From Bacillota bacterium (GTDB taxonomy: Bacteria; Bacillota; Clostridia; Acetivibrionales; DTU013), in contig JAEYOP010000045.1 of NCBI GenBank assembly GCA_023411575.1, positions 56,622-120,621 of the forward strand: a stretch of DNA of 64,000 nucleotides, written 5' to 3'. Shown here piece by piece: positions 17,970-25,388 of this stretch. A program made the translations under genes and the position numbers. The number at the start of each line of letters is the position of its first letter. The first letter of the stretch is position 1. The notes beneath the pieces were generated by a model. The model was given only the letters and a program-made list of their open reading frames with translations. It searched no databases and had not been told where the DNA came from.

Positions 17970-19499
17970 ATGAGGACAAAGCTTTCTTTATATAATACAA
18001 TCAGCGCTGTTGTGCTTCAGATGATCAATCTGATCGTCAACCTGATTTTGCCGCAGGTGATGATAAGAATATACGGTTCTTCCATAAACGGTCTTGTCAC
18101 TTCCGTAAGGCAGATCATATCCTATTTCAACCTCGTTGAGGCCGGCCTTTCGGGCGCTGCCGTGTATGCGCTCTACAAGCCGCTGGCGGAGAAGAACAAG
18201 GACGACCTGAACGGAATCCTGTCCGCCTCGAACCGGTTTTACAACATTTCCGGCTTTCTCTTTTCGGGACTTGTTCTGATTACCGCCTTTGTCTATCCCA
18301 TGTTCACCTCGGGACAGGGGATCGACGTTTTCACCATTGCGGCCCTGGTGGTCATCATCGGCGCGTCGGGTTCCCTGGAGTTTTTCGCGGTGGGAAAATA
18401 CAAGGTGCTTTATACGGCAGACCAGAAAAGCTATGTGATTTCTTTGATCAATGCTGCTGCGGTAGCAATCAACGCGGTTATTATCCTGGTTCTCGCCCTT
18501 CTTCATATTGATATTGTCGTCGTCCAGGCGGTGGCGCTGATCAGCTTCTTCATCCGTTCGGCCCTTTATGTCCTGTACGGGAGGCTGAAATATGACCATA
18601 TCAACTTTAAGGTGCCGCCCATGAACGAAGCCCTCGACAAGCGCTGGGACTCGCTTTTCCTGCAGATCCTGGGCGTGGCTTCCACGGCGACTCCGGTGGT
18701 GGTGACCTCCCTCGTGCTGGGCTACAAGGAAGCCAGCGTTTTTACCGTTTACAACATGGTGTTCGCCAGTGTGCTTGCGCTGCTTACCACCTTCAGCGGC
18801 GGACTCAGCGCCATGTTTGGGGAGCTTCTTGTTAAAAACGAGTTGGGAACGCTTCAAAAAGCTTATCAGCAATATGAATACCTGTATTATGCGTTGCTTG
18901 CGTGGGGATATGCCTGCGCGGCAATTCTGATCATGCCGTTTATGGAGATTTACACGCGCAAATTTACGGATGCCGTATACATAAGGCCCGGTATTGCAGC
19001 TCTGTTTGTCGCGGTGGGCGTCCTTTCCAACATCAAGACGCCCCAGGGAATGCTTGTCATATCGGCGGGGCTGTATAAGGAGACCAAAATACAGTCGCTG
19101 ATCCAGGCCGTCATCATCGTAGCCGTTTCCGCCGTGCTGGCTCCCTTCTTCGGCATTGCCGGGGTCCTGGCCGGCGCGGTTCTGTCCCACCTTTACAGGG
19201 ACATCGACCTGTTGTTCTATATCCCGAAAACGGTTACGAAGCTAAGCCCCGCCCTGTCGGTTCGGCGTGTGCTCCGGCTCGTTGTGCTGTTCTGCGTGGC
19301 CGTTTTCCCTGCGGTCTATCTTATTGACATAAGACCCGGTAATTTGTTCAGTTGGGCGCTGTGCGCCATCCCTGCGGCAATTTGGGCGTTTATCATTATT
19401 GCCGGCGGAAATGTTCTGATCGAGCGAAAAATGGCGGCCGATATCCTGGCAAGAATCAGGGGATTATATATCCGGAAGCCGGAAGGAGGGCTCGGATAA
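17970..19499 (+). CDS. Polysaccharide flippase (Wzx-like, MOP superfamily)
   Basis: The 509-residue polytopic membrane protein has about 14 helices, starting with LYNTISAVVLQMINLIVNLILPQVMI and a GLVTSVRQIISYFNLVEAGL segment typical of lipopolysaccharide/exopolysaccharide flippases. It should move lipid-linked repeat units across the membrane for the polymerase two genes upstream. The ribosome site AAGAAAGGAAACC precedes the ATG. It follows the 46-base repeat tract and overlaps the next gene by one base (TAATG), so the two are co-translated. Confidence 0.87.
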   Translation: MRTKLSLYNTISAVVLQMINLIVNLILPQVMIRIYGSSINGLVTSVRQIISYFNLVEAGLSGAAVYALYKPLAEKNKDDLNGILSASNRFYNISGFLFSGLVLITAFVYPMFTSGQGIDVFTIAALVVIIGASGSLEFFAVGKYKVLYTADQKSYVISLINAAAVAINAVIILVLALLHIDIVVVQAVALISFFIRSALYVLYGRLKYDHINFKVPPMNEALDKRWDSLFLQILGVASTATPVVVTSLVLGYKEASVFTVYNMVFASVLALLTTFSGGLSAMFGELLVKNELGTLQKAYQQYEYLYYALLAWGYACAAILIMPFMEIYTRKFTDAVYIRPGIAALFVAVGVLSNIKTPQGMLVISAGLYKETKIQSLIQAVIIVAVSAVLAPFFGIAGVLAGAVLSHLYRDIDLLFYIPKTVTKLSPALSVRRVLRLVVLFCVAVFPAVYLIDIRPGNLFSWALCAIPAAIWAFIIIAGGNVLIERKMAADILARIRGLYIRKPEGGLG

Positions 19500-20668
19500 T
19501 GAAAGCGGGACTTTTGACCTTCCACCATGCCCATCACTACGGGGCGCAGCTTCAGGCCTATGCGCTCATGAAAGCGGTCGCGGCTGCGGGGGTGGACTGT
19601 GAAATCATCAATTATGTCCGGAGCGATACCACGGAGGGCAACAAGCTGTTCAAGAAAGGGTACTCGGCCAGGGCGCTCCTGTCCAATGCCAACACGGTCC
19701 TGAATTATGGAAAACTGAAAAAGCGCTATGAACGGTTTGAAAGCTTCGCCCACCGGGATATGAAGCTATCCCCCAAATTTTACGGCACATATGGCGAACT
19801 GGAGAAGGACGCGCCGGCATACGATTTTTACGTTTGCGGCAGCGACCAGATCTGGAATCCGCTGATCTATAAGGAAAAGACCTACGACCCCGCCTTTTTT
19901 GCCGCTTTTGCCCGCAGCGGGAAAAAGATCGCCTACGCCCCGAGCTTTGGAATCAATGAAATCCCCGGGGATAAGAGGGAAGAACTGAAAGGGTACCTGG
20001 ACAGCATTAAATGCCTCTCTGTGCGGGAAAAACAGGGAGAGAAGATCATCCGCGACATAGCGGGGAGGGAAAGCGTTACCGTACTGGACCCCACGCTGCT
20101 ACTGAACGGAGAGGAATGGGACGCGCATGCGGCCGACCCGGCATTTGGGGAGCCGGAATCCGGAAACCCGGAATTCGGCGAGCCGTATATCCTCTGCTAT
20201 TTCATTTCCGACGCAGGGAAATATTCCGGTTTCGTCGGCGCTCTATCCGAGAAATACGGGTTGCCGGTGGTTTCGCTTTGCGGGGCTAGGAGAGTGGTGT
20301 CCCAGACAAAGCACACGGTGCTCGACGCGGGACCGAAGGAATTTCTGGGGCTGTTCAAAAACGCGGCTGCAGTTTGTACGGATTCCTTCCACGGCACCGT
20401 ATTTTCCGTGAATTTCAAAAAGGAATTTTATTGCTTCGAATCGGCGCATAAAGCGGAGAAAGCGGTCAATTCGAGGCTTTACAGCATACTGGAGAAGCTG
20501 GGGCTGGTTTCCAGGATATTTTCTCCCTCTATGGAGGCCGACGAGTTCAAGAAACGGATCCGGACGGGGGAAGCGTCCGAAAGGATCGATTTCCGGGAGG
20601 TGGACCGGCTGCTGGATGCGGAGCGGGAATTGTCCGGCCGGTACCTGCGCAATGCATTGCAGTTGTAA
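19499..20668 (+). CDS. Polysaccharide pyruvyl transferase family protein
   Basis: The 389-residue protein matches the CsaB/WcaK-type pyruvyl transferase fold. It has an N-terminal FHHAHHYGAQLQAYAL motif, CGSDQIWNP near residue 115, and a C-terminal VCTDSFHGTVFSVNF motif. These enzymes add pyruvate ketals to sugars of surface polymers. The start is the ATG sharing its A with the previous TAA; GGAAGGAGGG lies just upstream, and the longer open frame before it is the flippase in another frame. Residues near 215-235 carry a short duplicated loop (PAFGEPESGNPEFGEP) not typical of the family. This is the last clear gene of the polysaccharide cluster. Confidence 0.88.
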   Translation: MKAGLLTFHHAHHYGAQLQAYALMKAVAAAGVDCEIINYVRSDTTEGNKLFKKGYSARALLSNANTVLNYGKLKKRYERFESFAHRDMKLSPKFYGTYGELEKDAPAYDFYVCGSDQIWNPLIYKEKTYDPAFFAAFARSGKKIAYAPSFGINEIPGDKREELKGYLDSIKCLSVREKQGEKIIRDIAGRESVTVLDPTLLLNGEEWDAHAADPAFGEPESGNPEFGEPYILCYFISDAGKYSGFVGALSEKYGLPVVSLCGARRVVSQTKHTVLDAGPKEFLGLFKNAAAVCTDSFHGTVFSVNFKKEFYCFESAHKAEKAVNSRLYSILEKLGLVSRIFSPSMEADEFKKRIRTGEASERIDFREVDRLLDAERELSGRYLRNALQL

Positions 20669-20734
20669 ATGGGGTTTGAAAAAACTATAATGGATTTATA
20701 AGACACAGTTTTCACCCGGAATGAGGTAGACGTT

Positions 20735-21364
20735 ATGAGCCTATTGCCCTGGAAATCGGAAAAGAAAGCGAAATTCGATACGAAAACCCTTCGGAAAAAC
20801 GATATTTCCCTTCTGATATTGGATGAGCGCTTCAACAAGCTGTTTGTCAATACGCCCAAAACACCGGCCATCGAGCATTGCGAAAACAGGCTGAAGGAAC
20901 TTCTCAAGGAGGAGGCGCGTCTATTAGCGGAGCAGAAGGAAAACGCCGCCGCCAAGAAGCTGCGCATGGACCGGATCATCAAGCTGACCCCGGCTGTTTT
21001 CGAGCAGAACGATGAAACCGCCAAGAAGGAAATGCAGGGCTGCGAAAGCGAAATCAAGCGGATCAACGACAGGGCGGAGAAGATCCGGGAACACCTGGAG
21101 GAAATGCCGGCCCGGATCAAGGGCGCGAACCTGGAGCTTCTGGAGAATACGGTCAGCGTCGTCTACTACAAGATCCGTTCCAGCAGCAAAAGGGTGGAGG
21201 AGCTGGAGAAGCTGATTGAAGAAACCAAGGTCAAACTGAAGGAATACATAGATGAAAAGGAATCCCTGGCCCAGGATGATACGGATATTTATTCGTATTT
21301 CCACGACCTCCTCGGCAGCGAGGAGATCGAGAAGCTGGACCGGGAATTTTTCGGGAAGAAGTAA
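20735..21364 (+). CDS. Coiled-coil protein of unknown function
   Basis: The 209-residue protein is almost entirely charged and helical. Long heptad-like stretches run over residues about 45-110 and 125-175 (rich in Glu, Lys and Leu). There is no signal peptide or membrane helix, so it is likely cytoplasmic. The N-terminus (MSLLPWKSEKKAKFDTKTLR) and the C-terminal DLLGSEEIEKLDREFFGKK look conserved-protein-like, but I recognise no family. It ends four bases before nnr and shares its transcript direction, so it is probably in an operon with nnr and perhaps alr. A promoter-like element is not obvious. Confidence 0.7.
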   Translation: MSLLPWKSEKKAKFDTKTLRKNDISLLILDERFNKLFVNTPKTPAIEHCENRLKELLKEEARLLAEQKENAAAKKLRMDRIIKLTPAVFEQNDETAKKEMQGCESEIKRINDRAEKIREHLEEMPARIKGANLELLENTVSVVYYKIRSSSKRVEELEKLIEETKVKLKEYIDEKESLAQDDTDIYSYFHDLLGSEEIEKLDREFFGKK

Positions 21365-21368
21365 GCCT

Positions 21369-23018
21369 ATGAAGCTTGTAACGCCGGAACAAATGAGGGC
21401 GATCGATGGGTGCGCCATCACGGAATATGGCATTCCGGGCATTGTGCTGATGGAGCATGCCGCCGACGCCGTAGCGGCAGAGGCGGCTGCCATGCTGCAC
21501 GGCAGCATGGGTGTTTCCGCCGCAGGCGGGACCGGCGGCAGCCCGGGCGGCGAAGCCGCTGGGTGCGCCGCAAGCGCCGCGCCGCGCGCCGATGGGCGGC
21601 AATGCTGTGCCGGCGGTTGTGTCCTGCTGCTCGCAGGCAGCGGGAACAACGGCGGCGACGCATTTGCCGCAGCGAGGCTGCTTCGCGGCTGGGGCGCGGA
21701 GGTGCAGGTGTACCTGCTCGGCGGAAGGTCCGTCGTATCCGGCGATGCGCGTATAAACCTGAACATACTTGATAAAATGGGCATTCCCGTTACGGAACTG
21801 AACGGTACGGAGATTCCGGACCGGCTCCGCAGGGATATGGAAAAAGCCCGGATCATCATAGACGGGATTTTCGGAACAGGCCTATCCAGGCCTGTAAGCG
21901 GTCTGGCAGCCGAAGTCATCAATCTGGTAAACGGATCGGGGAAACCGGTCCTGGCCATCGACATTCCGTCTGGCGTTGACGGAGGGGACGGTTCCATAAA
22001 GGGAACCTGCATCCACGCGACTGCAACGGTCACCTTCTGCCTCCCCAAAACGGGCCTTGTGCTGCATCCGGGATGCGGGCACGCGGGCCGGCTTGTCGTA
22101 GCGGACATTTCCATCCCGTCCTGTGTGATAGACAAGCAGAATATTCAGGCAGATTATACGGATGCTGCTCTCGTTTCGAAATGGATTCCGAAGCGGGCGG
22201 AAAACAGCAATAAAGGCGACTATGGCAGAGCCCTCCTGGTTACCGGCTCCACCGGCATGACCGGTTCGGGCTGCCTGGCGGCCAGGGCGGCCCTGCGCAC
22301 CGGAGCGGGCCTCGTTTACGCAGGCGTTCCGGCAAGCCTGGCGCCCATATACGGCTCCGCGCTCACGGAGCCCATCGTTCTTCCGCTGGAGGATCGCGGA
22401 AGCGGCGTCCTTTCCGCCGAATGCGCGGAACAGATCCTTTCGCAGATGAAGCGGATGAACGTCGCGGCAGTCGGTCCCGGCCTCACGGCCTCCGGCGGCG
22501 TCCGGGAAATAGTGAAAAAGATTATCCGGGAAAGCAGCATACCGCTGGTGTTGGACGCGGACGCCCTCAATGTTCTGGCGGACAATACCGCCGTCCTGAA
22601 GGAATTGGCCGTTCCGGCCGTCCTGACGCCGCATCCGGGGGAGATGGCAAGATTGACCGGATTGAGCATAGCAGACGTGCAGGCGGACCGAATCGGCACG
22701 GCAAAGAGGTTCGCAGCGGAATATAATGTTGTGGTGGTGCTGAAAGGCAGCAGAACGGTCATAGCCCTGCCGGACGGCTCCATATACGTGAATCCGACAG
22801 GGAATTCCGGCATGGCGTCGGCAGGAACCGGCGACGTTCTGACCGGAATCATAACCGGGTTGATCGCGCAGGGAGCGGACGTTGCCGGCGCGGCAGTCGC
22901 GGGAGTATTCCTGCACGGGCTTGCGGGGGATTGTGCGGCGGAACGGCTCGGGCGGCATGGAATGCTGGCCGGCGACGTCGTGGATTCGCTGCCCCAGGCG
23001 ATCAGGAATCTGCTTTAG
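21369..23018 (+). CDS. nnr: Bifunctional NAD(P)H-hydrate repair enzyme (epimerase and ADP-dependent dehydratase)
   Basis: The 549-residue protein combines an N-terminal YjeF epimerase domain (GSGNNGGDAFAAARLL near residue 95, DGIFGTGLSRPVSG) with a C-terminal ribokinase-like dehydratase domain (GDYGRALLVTGSTGMTGSG near 280, then LTPHPGEMARL and GMASAGTGDVLTGIITGL). It repairs damaged NAD(P)HX cofactors in the cytoplasm. The start at 21369 is chosen because the family N-terminus MKLVTPEQMRAID begins there, just after the previous stop; the longer frame upstream only overlaps the preceding gene. Residues about 45-85 contain an Ala/Gly/Cys-rich low-complexity insert before the first nucleotide-binding loop. 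That makes the protein longer than the usual 500 or so residues. nnr next to alr is a common Firmicutes order. Confidence 0.93.
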   Translation: MKLVTPEQMRAIDGCAITEYGIPGIVLMEHAADAVAAEAAAMLHGSMGVSAAGGTGGSPGGEAAGCAASAAPRADGRQCCAGGCVLLLAGSGNNGGDAFAAARLLRGWGAEVQVYLLGGRSVVSGDARINLNILDKMGIPVTELNGTEIPDRLRRDMEKARIIIDGIFGTGLSRPVSGLAAEVINLVNGSGKPVLAIDIPSGVDGGDGSIKGTCIHATATVTFCLPKTGLVLHPGCGHAGRLVVADISIPSCVIDKQNIQADYTDAALVSKWIPKRAENSNKGDYGRALLVTGSTGMTGSGCLAARAALRTGAGLVYAGVPASLAPIYGSALTEPIVLPLEDRGSGVLSAECAEQILSQMKRMNVAAVGPGLTASGGVREIVKKIIRESSIPLVLDADALNVLADNTAVLKELAVPAVLTPHPGEMARLTGLSIADVQADRIGTAKRFAAEYNVVVVLKGSRTVIALPDGSIYVNPTGNSGMASAGTGDVLTGIITGLIAQGADVAGAAVAGVFLHGLAGDCAAERLGRHGMLAGDVVDSLPQAIRNLL

Positions 23019-23038
23019 GGCCTGGTGCAACAACAAAG

Positions 23039-23110
23039 CAAGAGAATAACGGAACAACAGAACAAGAGAAGAACGGAACAACAGAACAGCGAAGACAACA
23101 AAAGGGCAGA
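23039..23110 (+). repeat. 24-base tandem repeat between nnr and alr
   Basis: Two nearly identical 24-base units (23039-23062 and 23063-23086, one difference) read CAAGAGAAKAACGGAACAAC plus AGAA. Decayed copies follow to about 23110. The tract is A/C/G-rich, almost lacks T, and has no start or ribosome site. It is another example of the short tandem tracts seen elsewhere in the window. Confidence 0.8.
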
Positions 23111-23162
23111 ACAACAGATAAAGCACAGGACGTGCTAATTTTATGGGTACCCGGAGGTCAAA

Positions 23163-24332
23163 ATGGAATACAAATTAAACAGGGCGTGGGCCGAAATCGA
23201 TCTGGACGCAATCGCACACAACGTGCGCGAAATAAAGGGGCTTCTGAAAGAAAACGTGGAAATGATGGGGGTCGTCAAAGCGGACGCCTATGGGCATGGC
23301 GTGCTGGAAGTCGTCCGAACGCTGCTGGACAACGGCGTGACCCAACTGGCTGTCTCTATGCTCGACGAGGCGGTTCAAATCCGGCAGCTAGGCATCCGTG
23401 TCCCCATCCTGATCCTCAGCTATACGGATCCCGTCCGGGCGGAGGAAATCGTTCTCAACGACCTTATGCAGACCATTTACAGCCTGGAACTGGCGGAGGC
23501 CCTGTCGGCCGCGGCCGTCCGGCTTGACCGGCAGGTGAAGGTCCATGTGAAGGTGGATACGGGCATGACCCGGATCGGTTTCATGCCCGGGCAGAATGCC
23601 GTGGAAAAGATCGTTGCCATCAGCAGGCTGCCGGGCCTGGTCATTGAAGGGGTGTTTACCCATTTCGCGTCGGCGGACGAGTATGAACGGGACTATACCA
23701 TTATGCAATATGAACGATTCATCAAGCTGTGCGGGGAACTGGAAGCCGCAGGCGTCCATATCCCGGTAAAGCACGCCTGCAACAGCGCCGGCACGATCCA
23801 GTATCCCGACATGCACCTCGATCTGGTGCGCCCGGGAATCATCCTCTACGGACTTTATCCGTCCTCCGAAGTGGACAAAAGCGTCATCCGTCTGAAGCCT
23901 GCAATGACCTTTAAAGCCAACGTCATCCTGGTCAAGGATGTGGAGCCGGATACCTGCATCAGCTACGGACGCATTTTCCGCACCGCGCGGAAAAGCAGAA
24001 TTGCCACAATACCCGTCGGATATGCTGACGGATATACCAGACTTCTGTCGAATAAGGGGCGGGTCCTTGTAAATGGCGAATATGCGCCCATTGTCGGAAG
24101 AATCTGCATGGACCAGTGCATGATCGACGTAACGGACCTGAAGCACGACGTCCGGGTCGGCGACGAAGTGGTGCTTTTCGGCTGCCAGGGAGATGCGTGT
24201 ATCAGCGTGGACGAGGTTGCGGCGGAGATCGGCACCCTTAATTACGAGATCGTATGCATCATCGGCAAGCGGATCCCGAGGGTCTACCTGAAAGACGGGG
24301 AAATCTGCAGCGTCCTGAACTACCTGATATAG
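23163..24332 (+). CDS. alr: Alanine racemase
   Basis: The 389-residue protein has the TIM-barrel PLP domain with the catalytic lysine in VVKADAYGHG (residue near 40) and the C-terminal beta domain. The second catalytic tyrosine lies in CISYGRIFRT and the substrate-binding motif is RICMDQCMIDVTD. It interconverts L- and D-alanine for peptidoglycan. GGAGG stands just before the ATG. Upstream is nnr and downstream is the NdoAI/NdoA pair, an order conserved in Bacillus and Clostridia. Some Clostridia have a second, sporulation-related racemase; which one this is cannot be told. Confidence 0.95.
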   Translation: MEYKLNRAWAEIDLDAIAHNVREIKGLLKENVEMMGVVKADAYGHGVLEVVRTLLDNGVTQLAVSMLDEAVQIRQLGIRVPILILSYTDPVRAEEIVLNDLMQTIYSLELAEALSAAAVRLDRQVKVHVKVDTGMTRIGFMPGQNAVEKIVAISRLPGLVIEGVFTHFASADEYERDYTIMQYERFIKLCGELEAAGVHIPVKHACNSAGTIQYPDMHLDLVRPGIILYGLYPSSEVDKSVIRLKPAMTFKANVILVKDVEPDTCISYGRIFRTARKSRIATIPVGYADGYTRLLSNKGRVLVNGEYAPIVGRICMDQCMIDVTDLKHDVRVGDEVVLFGCQGDACISVDEVAAEIGTLNYEIVCIIGKRIPRVYLKDGEICSVLNYLI

Positions 24333-24652
24333 CGCGGCGAATCAAGGAACAAGCGAAGCTTTTTTCTCTCGCGTGCATGAAGGAAAAGCACAACTTTTCC
24401 TCTTAGTAACAAATTTTTAATTTGACCCATGCATATACTTCAAGATATAATTGTATATATCTATTAAGCGAATTTTTATTTGCAGGACCTGCAGCCACAT
24501 ATTTTAAACACAGCAAAGCAAGAATAATAGCATTCGCTGTTATAAATCGCTGCTCCGATGTTTCAACTTGGATGGCCATTCTTGAAAAGCATGCATCGCA
24601 TCAGGGAAAAGCGGGGCTTTTCCTCTAAATGGCTGAAAGTGGGGGTTTTATT
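24333..24652. other. Gap between alr and ndoAI with two similar hairpins
   Basis: This 320-base gap holds no gene I can support; a 68-codon open frame lacks a ribosome site and resembles nothing known. It contains two like hairpins, AGGAAAAG-5-CTTTTCCT at 24381-24401 and GGAAAAGC-3-GCTTTTCC at 24605-24623. Both are followed by CTCT and preceded by GCATG-containing sequence. Neither has a T-run as long as a classical terminator. The AT-rich stretch between them could be a decayed small insert. The distal hairpin sits immediately before the antitoxin start region. Confidence 0.6.
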
Positions 24653-24928
24653 TTGGCAGAACTGAGAAAAATACTGATAAGCCTTCCCGACAATCTCTTA
24701 AAAGAGGTGGATGACATCGTTTCGGTTGAGAAGACCAACAGAAGCGAGTTTGTGCGGGAAGCCATGAAGCTGTATCTGCGTGAAAAGAGAAAGATTGAAA
24801 TGCGGGACCGGATGAAGAAGGGCTATCAGGAGATGGCCGAAATCAACCTCAGACTTGCGGAAATGTGTCTGGATGCGGACTGCGACCAACAGCAAAAATA
24901 TGAGGAACGCCTTGGGGAGTTGGAGTAA
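24653..24928 (+). CDS. ndoAI: NdoAI (EndoAI) ribbon-helix-helix antitoxin
   Basis: The 91-residue protein has the ribbon-helix-helix DNA-binding fold at its N-terminus (KILISLPDNLLKEVDDIV, NRSEFVREAMKLYL) and a charged C-terminal toxin-binding tail. It represses its own operon and neutralises the MazF-type RNase encoded three bases downstream. The start is taken as TTG at 24653, preceded by GGGGG, because homologues begin MAExKKIxISxP. The frame is open for eight more codons upstream, but those are not family sequence. Its position after alr is the same as in Bacillus subtilis. Confidence 0.88.
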   Translation: MAELRKILISLPDNLLKEVDDIVSVEKTNRSEFVREAMKLYLREKRKIEMRDRMKKGYQEMAEINLRLAEMCLDADCDQQQKYEERLGELE

Positions 24929-24931
24929 AAC

Positions 24932-25282
24932 GTGATAATAAAACGCGGGGATATTTATTATGCCGATCTGAGCCCGGTGATCGGCTCCGAGCAGGGGGGA
25001 GTCCGGCCGGTCCTGATCGTGCAGAACGATATAGGGAACAAGTACAGCCCGACGGTCATTGCGGCGGCCATCACATCGCAGATCAACAAAGCGAAGCTGC
25101 CTACGCATATTGAAATCAGCGCGCAGGAATACGGGCTGCAGAAGGACTCGGTCATCCTTCTGGAACAGATCAGGACCATCGATAAAAAGAGGCTGAGGGA
25201 AAAAATAGGCCATCTGGACGAGGAACTGATGGATAGGGTGAATGAAGCGTTAAGCATCAGCTTCGGTTTGGCCGATATATAG
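24932..25282 (+). CDS. ndoA: NdoA (EndoA/MazF-family) mRNA interferase toxin
   Basis: The 116-residue PemK/MazF-fold protein starts with IIKRGDIYYADLSPVIGSEQGG and carries RPVLIVQNDIGN, the conserved TVIAAAIT strand and the basic/acidic active-site motif QIRTIDKKRL. It cleaves single-stranded mRNA at a short sequence (UACAU in B. subtilis EndoA; the target here is inferred). The start is GTG, three bases after the antitoxin stop. It is full length with no sign of decay. Confidence 0.93.
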   Translation: MIIKRGDIYYADLSPVIGSEQGGVRPVLIVQNDIGNKYSPTVIAAAITSQINKAKLPTHIEISAQEYGLQKDSVILLEQIRTIDKKRLREKIGHLDEELMDRVNEALSISFGLADI

Positions 25283-25388
25283 TCAAAGCGGCTTAATGGC
25301 CTGGGGACAGCCGGGCAGGACAAAAGGGAAGGATACATATAAAACAAAATAGTTAAGCCGCACCGGCAGGAGCCTTGAGAGGGGTATT

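Noticed and set aside
17988..19190. 400-codon minus-strand frame opposite the flippase
   Set aside because: Charged, repetitive composition typical of antisense to a membrane protein; no ribosome site.
24422..24628. 68-codon frame between alr and ndoAI
   Set aside because: No ribosome site, no similarity that I recognise, and it ends within the second hairpin.
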